64,000 nt of DNA from Dimorphilus gyrociliatus. Taxonomy: Eukaryota > Annelida > Polychaeta > Dinophilidae. The stretch spans positions 3,240,408-3,304,407 of the forward strand of contig CAJFCJ010000006.1 of assembly GCA_904063045.1 (NCBI GenBank). The letters are read 5' to 3'. Position numbers and translations under genes: made by a program. Every line of letters begins with the position of its first letter. Position 1 is the stretch's first letter. This document shows, piece by piece, positions 11,426-22,100 of the stretch. The notes below the pieces were generated by a model. That model ran no database searches. It was given only the letters and a program-made list of their open reading frames with translations, and was not told the DNA's origin.

Positions 11426-11836
11426 CAGCACTTGTTTTCGTTTGATTAAATATGAAACAAGAAAGATCTGTTGAATGACACAACCCGTACAAAGAGAGTT
11501 TTCTTACTTTACAATTTTAGACTTTTGGGGGAAACGCCCTTTTATTATTATCAATTTTTCATAATTAATAATTTTTCTGCTTCGAATGTATTTGCATGAT
11601 AGATTAAGTTTCTATTTTACAATTAAACACCGACGATTCTTACATGTTGACAAAGAGATTTGAATGTCTACTAAATTGTATACAGTGATAGCTCTACTTG
11701 AATAATTTAACTGTACGTAATCCGATTTTAAGACTCGAAAATATCATAAAATAAATTTGTCCAATGTGGAAAAGAATGAGATCCAAAGAAGTAAAGTCTA
11801 GGCCACGATCAATTATTCTAATGGAATAATAATCAA
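11426..11836. other. Convergent 3' intergenic region
   Basis: Sequence between the stops of the plus-strand CHSY-like gene and the minus-strand PRPP synthetase. It presumably holds both 3' UTRs. No coding exon was seen. Confidence 0.4.
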
Positions 11837-13103
11837 TTATGCCAGAAGCATATCGAAACCTAGAAGAGTATCGGCTATTACATCGCAAATCGATAAAATC
11901 TTGAATGGTTCGTTCTTTGCAATTTCACTGGCGTGTGGAATTGTATCCGTTATCCAGAACGTGTCAAATTCGATACCGCTGCGATTTCCTATAAATTTTT
12001 CATAAGACTTCTTTGGGAAAACAGCGTGAGTAACATAAGCTCGAATTGACCTTGCTCCTTTGGCTTTTAAAACCTAAATTAAAATATAGTAAAACTGTGT
12101 ACACTGTAATATCTTCTCAATAAGCACAGACCTTTGCACACTCTATTAAGGTTCCTCCACTCTGAACTAAATCATCAACTATAATAACATCAGCATCTTT
12201 ACCATCTCCTATTGAAAAACAAATATTTATTAGCGAATCTATAGTTTTAATGTAAGGTTTTGTTTGATGAATACAACCTTCTTTAATAGTCACTATCTTC
12301 TTGTCCTTTTCCCTTATCTTATTGCAAATAATTATTGGCAAAGGAAAATTATCATCAAATATTCCTCTGAAACGTTTGCAAGCTCCATCGTCTGGGAATG
12401 CAATTGCAAAATTATAAGATTTTCCACAACTTTGACCCTCCATTTTCATTTTTCTTAGTTCTCTCGTTAGCAAGGGAATGCCCGTCTCTAAACGAGGTAT
12501 GGTACTGTCTCCAAAATAAAACCGTATTTGAAGAGCATGAATGTCCAAAATAAGCAGCTGAGTTGGTCCTCTTGATGAAAGGGGTGTGCTAGATAGCATA
12601 TTTGCCAATGTCTGCAAAAAATTAAAATGAGTAATAAAAACACTGTCAGCATTTTTTTAATTAACCTTAGCAGTAGCTATTTGTCCCTCTCTGTCAACTC
12701 TTTCCATCGTTCCAGTGGGAAAATATGGAACAATTACGGTTAAAGATCTAGCCATATATTTGGGTAGTGCATATATTACTCCTAGTTGTTCAAAGATAAC
12801 GGCTGGGTCATGGAAACTCGCAAGAAAAATGATATCCCTTCCAGCCATTTCTTTTACTTCCTCTATGAACAGATTCGGAAAACCGTCATCAAAAGGAACC
12901 CACTCAATGATATTCTTAAACTTGACAGATCGTCTCTCTATGGTACCTTTATCAATTTTCGGTACATGCGAAGATTTCCTCTTTTCACAGAGTTCTTCAA
13001 TTTTTTTAGCTAAGCTATGCATTGACGAATGTGCAAAAAGCCATATGGACGGTCTATAGTGAGCAGAATAAATTCCTGGGGATAAATCATTGTTATCTGA
13101 CAT
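11837..13103 (-). CDS. Ribose-phosphate pyrophosphokinase, plant-like class II (PRS3/PRS4 type)
   Basis: Exons 13103-12666, 12611-12132 and 12073-11837 join in phase 0 to 384 residues. The product makes PRPP from ribose 5-phosphate and ATP. Signatures follow the plant class II enzymes rather than animal PRPS1/2: DGFPNLFIEEV, IIFLASFHDPAVIFEQL, YFPTGTMERVDREGQIATA, SRGPTQLLILDIHALQIRFY, AIAFPDDGACKRF, the PRPP-binding loop VDDLVQSGGTLIECAK at about 291-306, and VTHAVFPKKSYEKF. An insertion of about 20 residues lies between the KKIVTIKEG strand and the PRPP loop. No transit peptide was recognised, so it is probably cytosolic. The start shares a 410-bp divergent interval with the PPxY membrane protein gene. 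Class II enzymes are typified by plants; their spread in invertebrates is not something I can establish from here. Confidence 0.93.
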
Positions 13104-13512
13104 GCTGAAGAAATTTTGGACGGTATAGATTTTTTAGTTAGAAATTGTATTTCGTGTTTTGCAATGTAAAACACTCGCCCAAACTAAGGAAACTGGTGAA
13201 AATGTAGGTCCGGTGCTCCGCTCAAGAAATAAACGATCTATTTTAATTATAGTTCACTTACCGAATATGTAGAACATCTCTACCAAAAAAAGTTATCTAA
13301 AAGTTAATTTTTGGTACTGCGATCAAGTGACGTCTCTTAAAAATAATCCCAAATCGTATTGTAGTTTAACATTTTGAGTTCTTGAGAAGCGCGATTGGCG
13401 TCTTGTTTATTTTGCGGTGTGATAAAGAGCTTTATCTGCAGGTAAGCTTTCTGACACATTTTCCGCAGGGCGACTTAATTAATTAGATTTAGCTACCTCA
13501 GATGAACTAATC
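13104..13512. promoter_or_regulatory. Divergent intergenic region, candidate bidirectional promoter
   Basis: This 409-bp interval separates the start codons of the minus-strand PRPP synthetase and the plus-strand PPxY membrane protein. Both promoters must lie here unless there are distant 5' exons. No TATA box could be assigned with confidence. Confidence 0.4.
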
Positions 13513-14991
13513 ATGAATAACTGCCTGAACTTCCTACTTGTCTTGCTCTCATTTTCCAGAGTTAATTGTATTGAATTATCAACTGATAAGAGTAATTTAC
13601 CTATGGATAACTGTAAGTATTGAAAAATTTGCTTGAAAAAAATTGTTTAATCGAATATACAATAGCATCATTGAAAGAGAAAAAGTACGGTGTAAGAACC
13701 ACACCGACTCCGACAGGTAGATTGACTGTTATAACAATTATGAATCGCTAATTACCCATCCGTTGTATATTAACAGATTTTAAAAATATAGACCCTAGTG
13801 TAAGTCTGTGGGGACCTGTCATAGCCATTATTATTGTCACCATGTTAATCGTCTTTTTATTGATGATATTTAAACAATGCTCGGGTCAACAGTCTGGAGG
13901 TGACTGGTTGTTTTATCACGAGTATTCTAGCTTTACTAACAAAAAGGCCTCTACCTGTTTCTTCTTGTCTTTCCCTTTCATATGAATTTGATAAGGAATA
14001 AGAAACAATTCAGATGAAAACTTTCAATACTTAATTTTCCGTGTTACTTTTCAATGTAACAAAATATAAGTAATTAGGTTTCTAGTAGGAATTTTAATGC
14101 TTAGTCTATTTTTCAAGCATTTGCTGTTTGCCTGTTGGTTGCTTTCTATCCCTACAGCAGTATAAGCAACCAGAAGTAGGTAAATATATCATTTATCTGT
14201 GTACGACTGGTTGTGGTTCTTCCATTATTTAACTAAATAGTAACTAGCATGACGGCCTCTTCTCTTATGCTTAGTATTTCTAACACAGCTTTCACTAACA
14301 TTACTAAAATGAATGTTGATGGATCAAGTCTTCCTCAGCTAACAAGAACTGATATCGCTTTAACCATATCATTTATTGGAGTTTTCTTTCTACTAATATT
14401 CTGTTGCTTCTTTGTTAACTTCAAGCGAAAACGGTTTTTTAGCCGTGCTAATAATGCCAGCTCGAATGGTATCTTTCAGATTCCTGTGCAATTTTTATCA
14501 TTCAATATTTGATTATTTTTTAATCAACAGAGGGAGCCGCTGTTCAATTAAATATAAACGTGGAATGTAGGAGCGAGAGGGGTAGAGCCGCCCAACTTGT
14601 ACCTGGACAACCAACAACACCTCCACCATCTTACACTGCTGTTGAACGGGAAGTATCATTTATATCTGACATCAGTCAGACTGAGAGTATGATAGATGAA
14701 CCACCCGAGTATGAAACAATTTTAAGTGGAGGAAAACCAACGCGAGTATTGCGCAAGTCGCTACTACGATCTAGTTCTGATGCGACAACATCTAAACCCC
14801 GCTCTGCAGTAACTGTGCGAAGGACCGAGTCTGAATGTATACCACTAAGAAAGAAGCCAGCCGAAGAAGAGGATGAGTATAGAATGGCCACGCGATTGAG
14901 AGACCAAAGCATACAGGAAGAAACTGACCCTGAATATGAAAATCTGCCGCCAATGAAAGTTGTCCCTAAACGACCTAGTAAAGATACCTAA
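13513..14991 (+). CDS. Single-pass membrane protein with PPxY tail and alternative N-termini
   Basis: Form A: exons 13513-13612, 13666-13716, 13777-13899 and 14531-14991. It has a cleavable signal peptide (MNNCLNFLLVLLSFSRVNC), a short Thr/Pro ectodomain and a TM helix (GPVIAIIIVTMLIVFLLMIF). Form B: exon 14249-14468 joined to 14531-14991. It starts MTASSLMLS and carries a different TM segment (IALTISFIGVFFLLIFCCFF) followed by KRKR. Exon 13899 and exon 14468 both end in phase 1 and fit the same acceptor at 14531. Exon B also reads in phase 1 from an acceptor near 14239, so a two-TM product is possible. The shared tail has PPSY and PPEY motifs, the ligands of NEDD4-type WW domains, plus further tyrosines in YENL and EYRM contexts. 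No named family was recognised. A role as an E3-ligase adaptor is inference from the motifs. Confidence 0.7.
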
Positions 14992-15149
14992 GGACTACTA
15001 CTAAACCGTTTTGCTCATATTTTAAATATTGCGCTTGTTATGATTCCTATTGTTGAATTCCATCTTTTAGATTTAGTCTCAAACTTTTCGTCAAACGTTG
15101 TATTGGTTTAAGGGAATACGCATAACAAAGCACGTTGGCGAAAATGTCC

Positions 15150-16325
15150 TTACTTTCCTGGGAGAATGATACCATCGTACTGTGTAAAAAAAATGACATT
15201 AGTTCTAAATTTCTAAACTGTTTTAACAAATAAATGTTTGACAAGTCTCAGAAACTTGGGTATAAGTTTGGTCAGTCATAGCTTATATCAGACAAGTTTT
15301 TCATCCCTTTCTATTTTCATAGAAAACAGTAAATTTAGTAAGCAACTTACTTTACGTTGGAACCATTTGATGGCATCCTCTTTTAGTACACGGTGAGAAG
15401 CACCGATTTTGGCGGTCTTCTTTCTTCTATGTGGTACGTTGAAACCTGTAAAAAATATTGTCTTATTCGAAGTACTAGCAAAGCCAATAGACAGAGTAGG
15501 TTGCAGAACAATTTTTATATTAGCGTTTAAATTTAATGGAAAAAATTTAACGTAGCAAAATTTCCTATGCCAAAAACGCTGAAATAAAATAGTAGGACAA
15601 ATGTATACATACCAGCTCTGGCTAGGACGATGTAGAAGTCCATTCCGTAAATACCTATTCCAGGATCATACTTGATTCCAAGATCAATATGTTCGTTAAT
15701 TCCGAATCCGAAGTTTCCAGTATCAGAGAAGTTTCCCTTCCTCAATTCAAATTCCTTAACTTTTAATCCTTTTTCGAGGATTTCTTCCGCCTTTGAGCCT
15801 CTTACTGTGCAGTGTACGGCGATTTTTTCATTTCTTCTAATTCCAAATGAACGGATTGTGTAGTGTGCTAAAACGATATTTTAGTGTTAAGATAGCTTTT
15901 TCCCCTCATCCTATTAATATTTACCCTTTGAAAAAACTGGAGTTTGACCAGTCAACTGTTCGAGCACCTTAGCGGCCCTAGTCAATCTATCTCCAGACTC
16001 GCCAACGCAGATGTTCAAGCACAACTTCTGGATTTTCAAATCCCTCATAACATTTTTTTCACGTTTCTCATCTGAGCTCGTTTTCTTGGTTTTCGCCTGC
16101 AAAAGTAATTCTTTGTAAAATAGGGAAAACCACACTGGGTGATAGGTTCAATATTAATCCTCTTTTTAAGTTAAAATAGTAATAAGTTTTGCCAAATTTT
16201 ATACTGAGTTTTAGAGATGACATAAAGAACTCTTTATTCGTCATATTGGGTATATCAAGAATAAAGAGATTGTCAAGAAATTGTTGGATTTAGTTCAGAA
16301 ATATAACAAATCAACATACCGACAT
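15150..16325 (-). CDS. RPL11: 60S ribosomal protein L11 (uL5)
   Basis: Five exons: 16325-16320 (ATG plus one codon only), 16096-15925, 15867-15613, 15445-15351 and 15179-15150. They join in frame to 185 residues, against about 178 in vertebrates; the extra residues are at the N-terminus. Family sequence is nearly unbroken: [71 protein letters not shown] and the C-terminal [10 protein letters not shown]11 sits by the central protuberance with 5S rRNA; in animals free RPL11 also binds MDM2. The six-base first coding exon and ten-codon last exon are typical of ribosomal protein genes and easy for gene finders to miss. The gene ends 158 bp from the convergent PPxY gene. Confidence 0.96.
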
Positions 16326-16345
16326 GTTGACGACCGGAAAAGGAA
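16326..16345 (-). promoter_or_regulatory. Candidate 5' terminal oligopyrimidine (TOP) leader of RPL11
   Basis: On the minus strand a pyrimidine tract (tttccttttcc) lies immediately before the RPL11 start codon. Animal ribosomal protein mRNAs begin with such a tract, which places them under mTOR-dependent translational control. The transcription start itself is inferred. Confidence 0.4.
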
Positions 16346-16949
16346 ATTACATTCTTCAAGTTCAAGGCCATCAACCTTGATTTGGAGTGTTTCGGTGTAT
16401 GGTGATAACTGGTAAAAATTCCCGCTTTCAGATTGAAACATACAAACATTTATAGGAGAGAATTAATCAGAGCAGTTTGTCTTGTTTTATAATTATTCAT
16501 AAGCCTCTTGCTTATATTCTGTTTGTAATCTATGTCAGATGTCAAATTTCAAAATATACTGATTTGGACATAAAACACAATTTTTAGAACTTCAGAAATA
16601 AAACTAAGCAATTAATAAAACCATTAAAGTAATTAAAAATTTTGCGGGAGTTACTTTTCCAAAGTAAAATTTTAAGATTAAATATTTGTTTCATTTATAA
16701 CATAAGCATACACGACAAAATAATAGAGCTGATCAGGAACCCGATTTTTACCAGATTTCGGTGGGCGGAAATTGGAGAAAACTAGTTCAAAATCGAATTT
16801 CCTCAATTACGGTCTTAAAGTCCAAAGGAAATCTTTATTACGTTGACACAAGATGGAATTTCCAACAAACCAATGCTACAATTAATCTACAAGATATTTT
16901 ATCCATCGACATTTTTATTTATGAAAGATAATCAGCTGTTACCCAAGAA
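16346..16949. other. Divergent intergenic region RPL11 / SLC26A11
   Basis: About 600 bp between the two start codons, AT-rich. A plus-strand open frame starting at 16843 overlaps the SLC26A11 start in another frame and is not supported as a gene. Both promoters should lie here. Confidence 0.4.
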
Positions 16950-18837
16950 ATGTCCTGTCCGTCAAGAAAAGATCTTCAAAATTACTTCAAAAAACGACTA
17001 CCACCTATCAAATGGTTACCAAAGTATTCTTGTCAACATCTTCAAGGAGATATCATTGCAGGTTTAACTGTTGCCCTTACTGTAATTCCTCAAGGTCTAG
17101 CTTACGGTCAAATTGCTCATTTACCCGCGCAATATGGATTGTACAGTGCATTTTTATGTTGCTTTGTCTATTGCTTGTTGGGAACGGCTAAAGATGTTAC
17201 CTTAGGTCCCACTGCTATTATGTCAATGCTAGTGGCTCATTATTCCGAAAATTTTGGTAATAACATAGCACTGTATGCAGTTGCTTTAAGTTTTTACTGT
17301 GGAATTGTCCAATTTATTTTGGGTATTTTAAATTTGGGCATAATTGTCGAATTTGTTTCATCATCAGTCCTTAGCGCATTTACTGGAGCGGCTGCTATAA
17401 CTATTGCAGGAGGCCAATTAAAGCATCTTTTAGGCATAGATTAAAGAAATAATTCATTATAGCTTATTAAATCTTCTGAGAATACTCACATGACTCTTTA
17501 TCAAATTCTTCTAATCAAACCGAGAAATATTATTATATTATTATTTAAGTCTGACTGGTATTTTATTCTTTTATCTATGCTTAAAGGTTTAAAGAATACA
17601 ACAAGGTCAGGAGATCTTTTAGATCAACTTATAACAGTATTTCAAAATATCTCTACAATTAATAAATATGATATAATACTCTCTGTTATCTGCATAATCA
17701 CATTGATATTTTTAAAACAATTACGATCTATAAACTGGACAAGCCCACCCACATCTATATTACAAACTGTTTGTAGGAAGATTGTATGGCTGACAGGAAC
17801 ATCTTCAAATGGTATTGTTGTCTTATCATCAGCCGGAATCGCTGCCTCTCTTCTTGCAAAAAATATAGATGTATTTTCGATGACTAAAGGTAGCAAAAAA
17901 CAATTACATTGTAATTTAAGCACACTTAGCTTTTTTTATAGGCGTGGCAGCTGGTCTTCCGCCCTTTAGACCCCCGCATTTATCAGCAACAAATACAACG
18001 TCATGGGATGTTCTTAATAACATCGGAACTGGCCTAATAATGATTCCTCTAATAGGTATTGTAGAATTAATGGCCATTGGAAAAGTTCTAGCCAGAAAAA
18101 ATGATTATACAATTGATTGTAGTCAAGAATTAATAGCTATAGGAGTAGCCAATGTATTAGGTTCATTTGTTTCTGCTTATCCAGTCACAGGAAGTTTCAG
18201 TAGGAGTGTTGTTCAGTCAAATAGTGGTGCTAAAACAACATCAGCAGGTATATTTACTGGGACTGTGGTTATAATATGTTTAGCGAGCTTAATGGATTTT
18301 GTTCGATTTATACCTAATCCAGCTTTGGCATCTGTAATATTTTGCGCAGTTCTTCCAATGTTTGATCCGTCTGCCTTAGTGAAATACTGGAAATTAAGTA
18401 AACTTGATGGCTTCATTTGGTTCCTTACTTTTACTCTATCTATTCCTTTGGGTATTGAAGTGGGATTGGCGGTGGGCATGGGTTTTTCACTCTGTTTTTT
18501 TGTGTTATATCCATCAGCTCGACCAAGAATTATATATGAATTTCAAGATAACTGTACAATAATGAAAATATATGAAAAATTGACCTTCGCAGGATCGGAT
18601 TATTTAATTGAAGCAATAAGAAAACAATTGAAACGCACAAGTATAATATTAGACTTGACATCAATGAATAGCTTGGACCCATCCATCGCCCTCGTTCTTT
18701 CCCAAATTAGCAGAGAAGCCGGAAATTATGGGTTTATAATGATAGCCAGCAAAGAAGTTGAAATTTTTCTGAAGAAAGTTGATATCAAATGTGGTAGCTC
18801 TATAAATGACTCTTTAAGAGAAATTCGCTGTGATTGA
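16950..18837 (+). CDS. SLC26A11: SLC26A11-like sulfate/anion transporter
   Basis: Exons 16950-17433, 17587-17889 and 17942-18837 join in phase 1 to 560 residues (human about 606). The SLC26/SulP signature is clear: GDIIAGLTVALTVIPQGLAY, LPAQYGLYSAFLCCFVY, GTAKDVTLGPTAIMSML, AFTGAAAITIAGGQLKHLLG, YPVTGSFSRSVVQSNSGAKT. A cytoplasmic STAS domain follows at about 460-555 (ILDLTSMNSLDPSIALVL). About 10-14 hydrophobic segments are present. Members of this group move sulfate, chloride or other anions across plasma or lysosomal membranes. The first intron only fits the family alignment if it uses a GC donor (TTAG|gcatag) and the acceptor at 17585-17586: the peptide then reads LKHLLG-LKNTTRSGD without the two in-frame stops that lie between. 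The start is the first ATG matching the family N-terminal KRLPPIKWLPKY block. Confidence 0.92.
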
Positions 18838-19184
18838 TAAATTAATTTATATACTGTACATATAAATTTATATATATAAAATAAATAACAATGATTCTTG
18901 AAGTTTACAGTTAAAGATCTAAATTGTACAGTTGTTTATGTAAAATTTCTAAAAATTTCTTCTTGCTATTTAAAACTTTTTTTAGAAACTTCGAAATATC
19001 TTACTTAGATTTCGAATATATTTCTAAAGATTAAAGAGAATGTTTCGGTCACGTTTGCGAATACGCACCAGTCTTGCCGCACAATCTGAGCGATAATTTG
19101 AATTTGTCAGAACTAGAAAGTTAAAAAGCGAAAATTATTCCCTTTTAGATACTGTAACGTTTTTTTCTTATAAATAATCAGAAA
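18838..19184. other. Intergenic, SLC26A11 to ATR
   Basis: About 350 bp, AT-rich, between two plus-strand genes. An aataaa hexamer near 18880 fits the SLC26A11 polyadenylation signal. Nothing else was seen. Confidence 0.4.
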
Positions 19185-22100
19185 ATGGATGATCGAAATT
19201 CAGAATTGATGCGTTTTGTTGAACACTTGAAGAATAAGTAAGTTAATATATATAGTTCAATTTGTTTTTGTTAGGCAAGTTTCTCTTGTGAAATATTTGG
19301 CTCTTTCCTGAAATCAGGGCCAATAATGTCAAGATAATTGAAGTTAAAAAAAATTTTTTGAACCTGTCGTAAATTTCAATCTACAGTCGAATATGTTAAT
19401 GGTCTCTTTGAGACCCTATATAAGTTTTTAAGTTATCTTAATCAAATACATATGATGATTTTTTGAATTACATATCATTTATATTCCACCTGTAGCACAT
19501 TCAAAACCCCAGAGGAAAAGGAAAAAAAATGGCGTGGAATTGTATTCAAAATCCTCAGCGAATTCAATCCCAGATTCGATCATCCCAAGTACATGTACAA
19601 GTTTTTTCAATTCTCTGCTGCCAAATGCCCTAAGGCTTTCTTTACTGAAGATATTCCGCTATTTTTCGAGTGGGCTCTGTCATGCATCTTGTATAAAATG
19701 AATGATTCTGATTTAGATCCTGAAATAACAGAAGAATTATATGATGTTGTTCTTCATATTGTTCAAGTTTACAGATATACTGACGATAAATGTTTCCTTG
19801 TCATTCTGAGAAAGATTATTGAAGTTTTTCATGGTTGGCTATTTATTAATTTTTAAATTTTACTCTAAATTAACAATGAATTTTTAGAAATTGTAAATAT
19901 GAGTACTACTGATCTAAGTTCGAAATCTATCCATATTTCGTCATTGCAAAGTCGAAATGAATTTATTTCGAAAGAAGAGAATATGACTCTACCATGGCCT
20001 AAAGTGTGCCCAAGTGATGATAGTATTGTAGAGCTTACTTGTTTTTTATGGTAATATATGACTATCCCTTTGTAAATATAATATAAATATAGTTTCTCAT
20101 TATCAGTGAAGTTTTAAGCAAACTTGCAGAAGAGTTTTTATTTTATTCAGAAATAAGAAGTAAATTATGGAATTTGGCAATAAAAACATTTCATCACGGC
20201 TGTATTAAAATAAGAGCAGTAAGAATTTGTTTAAAAACGAATTTCTTTAGTTTTTAAATATTTTCATTTCAGAAAAGTTGCTTATTACTTTTGAAACTTA
20301 TCAGACTTGGATTCTATGAAGATAAAAATAAAATCGTTATTGCATCACTTTTAACTACTTCACTTAAATACACTGTTAAGGAAGAAAATCCTCTTAGTAA
20401 TAATTTTACGAAAATTGTCACTCAATTATGTCATTTTATAGTTGAACAAAAAGATATTGATTTGTTATGCTTGTGCATTACTGGATTATCTAACGATAAA
20501 CTCGAAGATACATTGAAAAAGTTAAACAAGTCAAATAGAAAAGATATTGAAAAAATATTACAAAGTCACTTGAAGTTAGATATGAAAATTTTAGCAACCC
20601 CTAATTTTGGAATGTATTATAAAATAATTTTTGAAAGGCTTTATGGGAACATATCTTTACAGGTATAAACTGTTGAAATATTTTGTGTTTTGTACCATTC
20701 TGAAGATATTTTTTCTACATTTAGCAACAACCTCCAGATCTATTAAGAGCTTTGATTATGGCAGAGAATAGCTCGCTTGGTAGATCAGAAACTGCATCAA
20801 AGATAGTAAACAGTTTTGATTTTTCAATGCGTCCAGTTAATGAAACAAATTTAGAGAATATTTATCAGCATGTAAATTTGATATCAGCGTGCGAAATTGA
20901 TGTTACAAATGATGATCGAGTTAAAGGGGGTGTACTAAGATTCGTGCAAGCTGGTGTTAGCAAATACACATTGTTAGGGAAGACTTTTTATGGATTGATT
21001 GGAGGATGTTTAAATTGGGCTATTAAGAAAAAAATTTTCATGGAGCTGATATCAATACCTTGGATATCTGATCACTATTCCCTTTATGATTTTACACCTG
21101 ATGATAGTAAGGTCTTAGAAGAAGCCAATAGAAATATTCAAAATAGAGATGATTATATAAAAGTTAAGTTACTCTGTTTACACTTGATAGTGTTCATTGA
21201 CAAAGATTTATGTATATCTTGGAGAAGCCAAATATTTAATGGTTGTTTAGTAAGTCATATTTTTTATGAGTTATAATTTATTTTTAATTAACTTCATCTT
21301 ACTTTCTCAGAGCGAAGCAAATGAATCTATCAGAAAGCAATCCGTGTCTTTGCTTCCACATTTTATTAATCTAAACCATCGACTGCAATCACTTAAAGAA
21401 TCTCTGAGGTTTATTATTTTAAATCGTTTCTAGAAATAACTATAACTTTTTTTTATCAGTTTAATTACTGACGAAAAAGACAAAGAAATGCTAGTAACAT
21501 TTTTAAAAGCTTTACCATTATTGCCTTGTGGTTTATCAAAGAGAATAAATTACAAACTGTAAGTGTGAAATTCTACCTTGCTTGATGCCTAATAGAAGCT
21601 TTTCTATCAAGATTTAAATGTCAAGACTATTGTCTAACTTACGAGTCCGCTTGTGACGTATGTGATTGCAACATACCTCAAATGAATCAATCATCTGCAG
21701 ATCATCCTTTAATCAATTTATTATGGAAATGTTGGTTGGACTTATACGACAAGGAATGGATTCGAGATAATAAAGAATTAATAGAAAGTTTGTTTTATAA
21801 TATTGGTATTTTTAATTTTAATATAATTTAATTTTTTCAGTTTTAATAAAATCGTTCTTTCGATTGGCAAATCATGCACATCATATTAAAAATAGTACTA
21901 ATATTTTGAAAGCTCTAGTGTTATACGTAAATTTTTTGCTCTCAGAAGTTGAAAGTATTCGAAATCTTGCAGCATCTGGTTGTATTCGTATATGCGATGG
22001 AGAATTAAAAAATGCTTTAGTTAAACAAATTTGCGAAACAATGGAAAGTAATCTTGAAAGCTATCAAAGGGTTAGTTTTTTTATTACTATTATTATTATG

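Noticed and set aside
16843..17067. Plus-strand ORF overlapping the SLC26A11 start
   Set aside because: It is in a different frame, has no family match, and the overlapping SLC26A11 frame is clearly coding.
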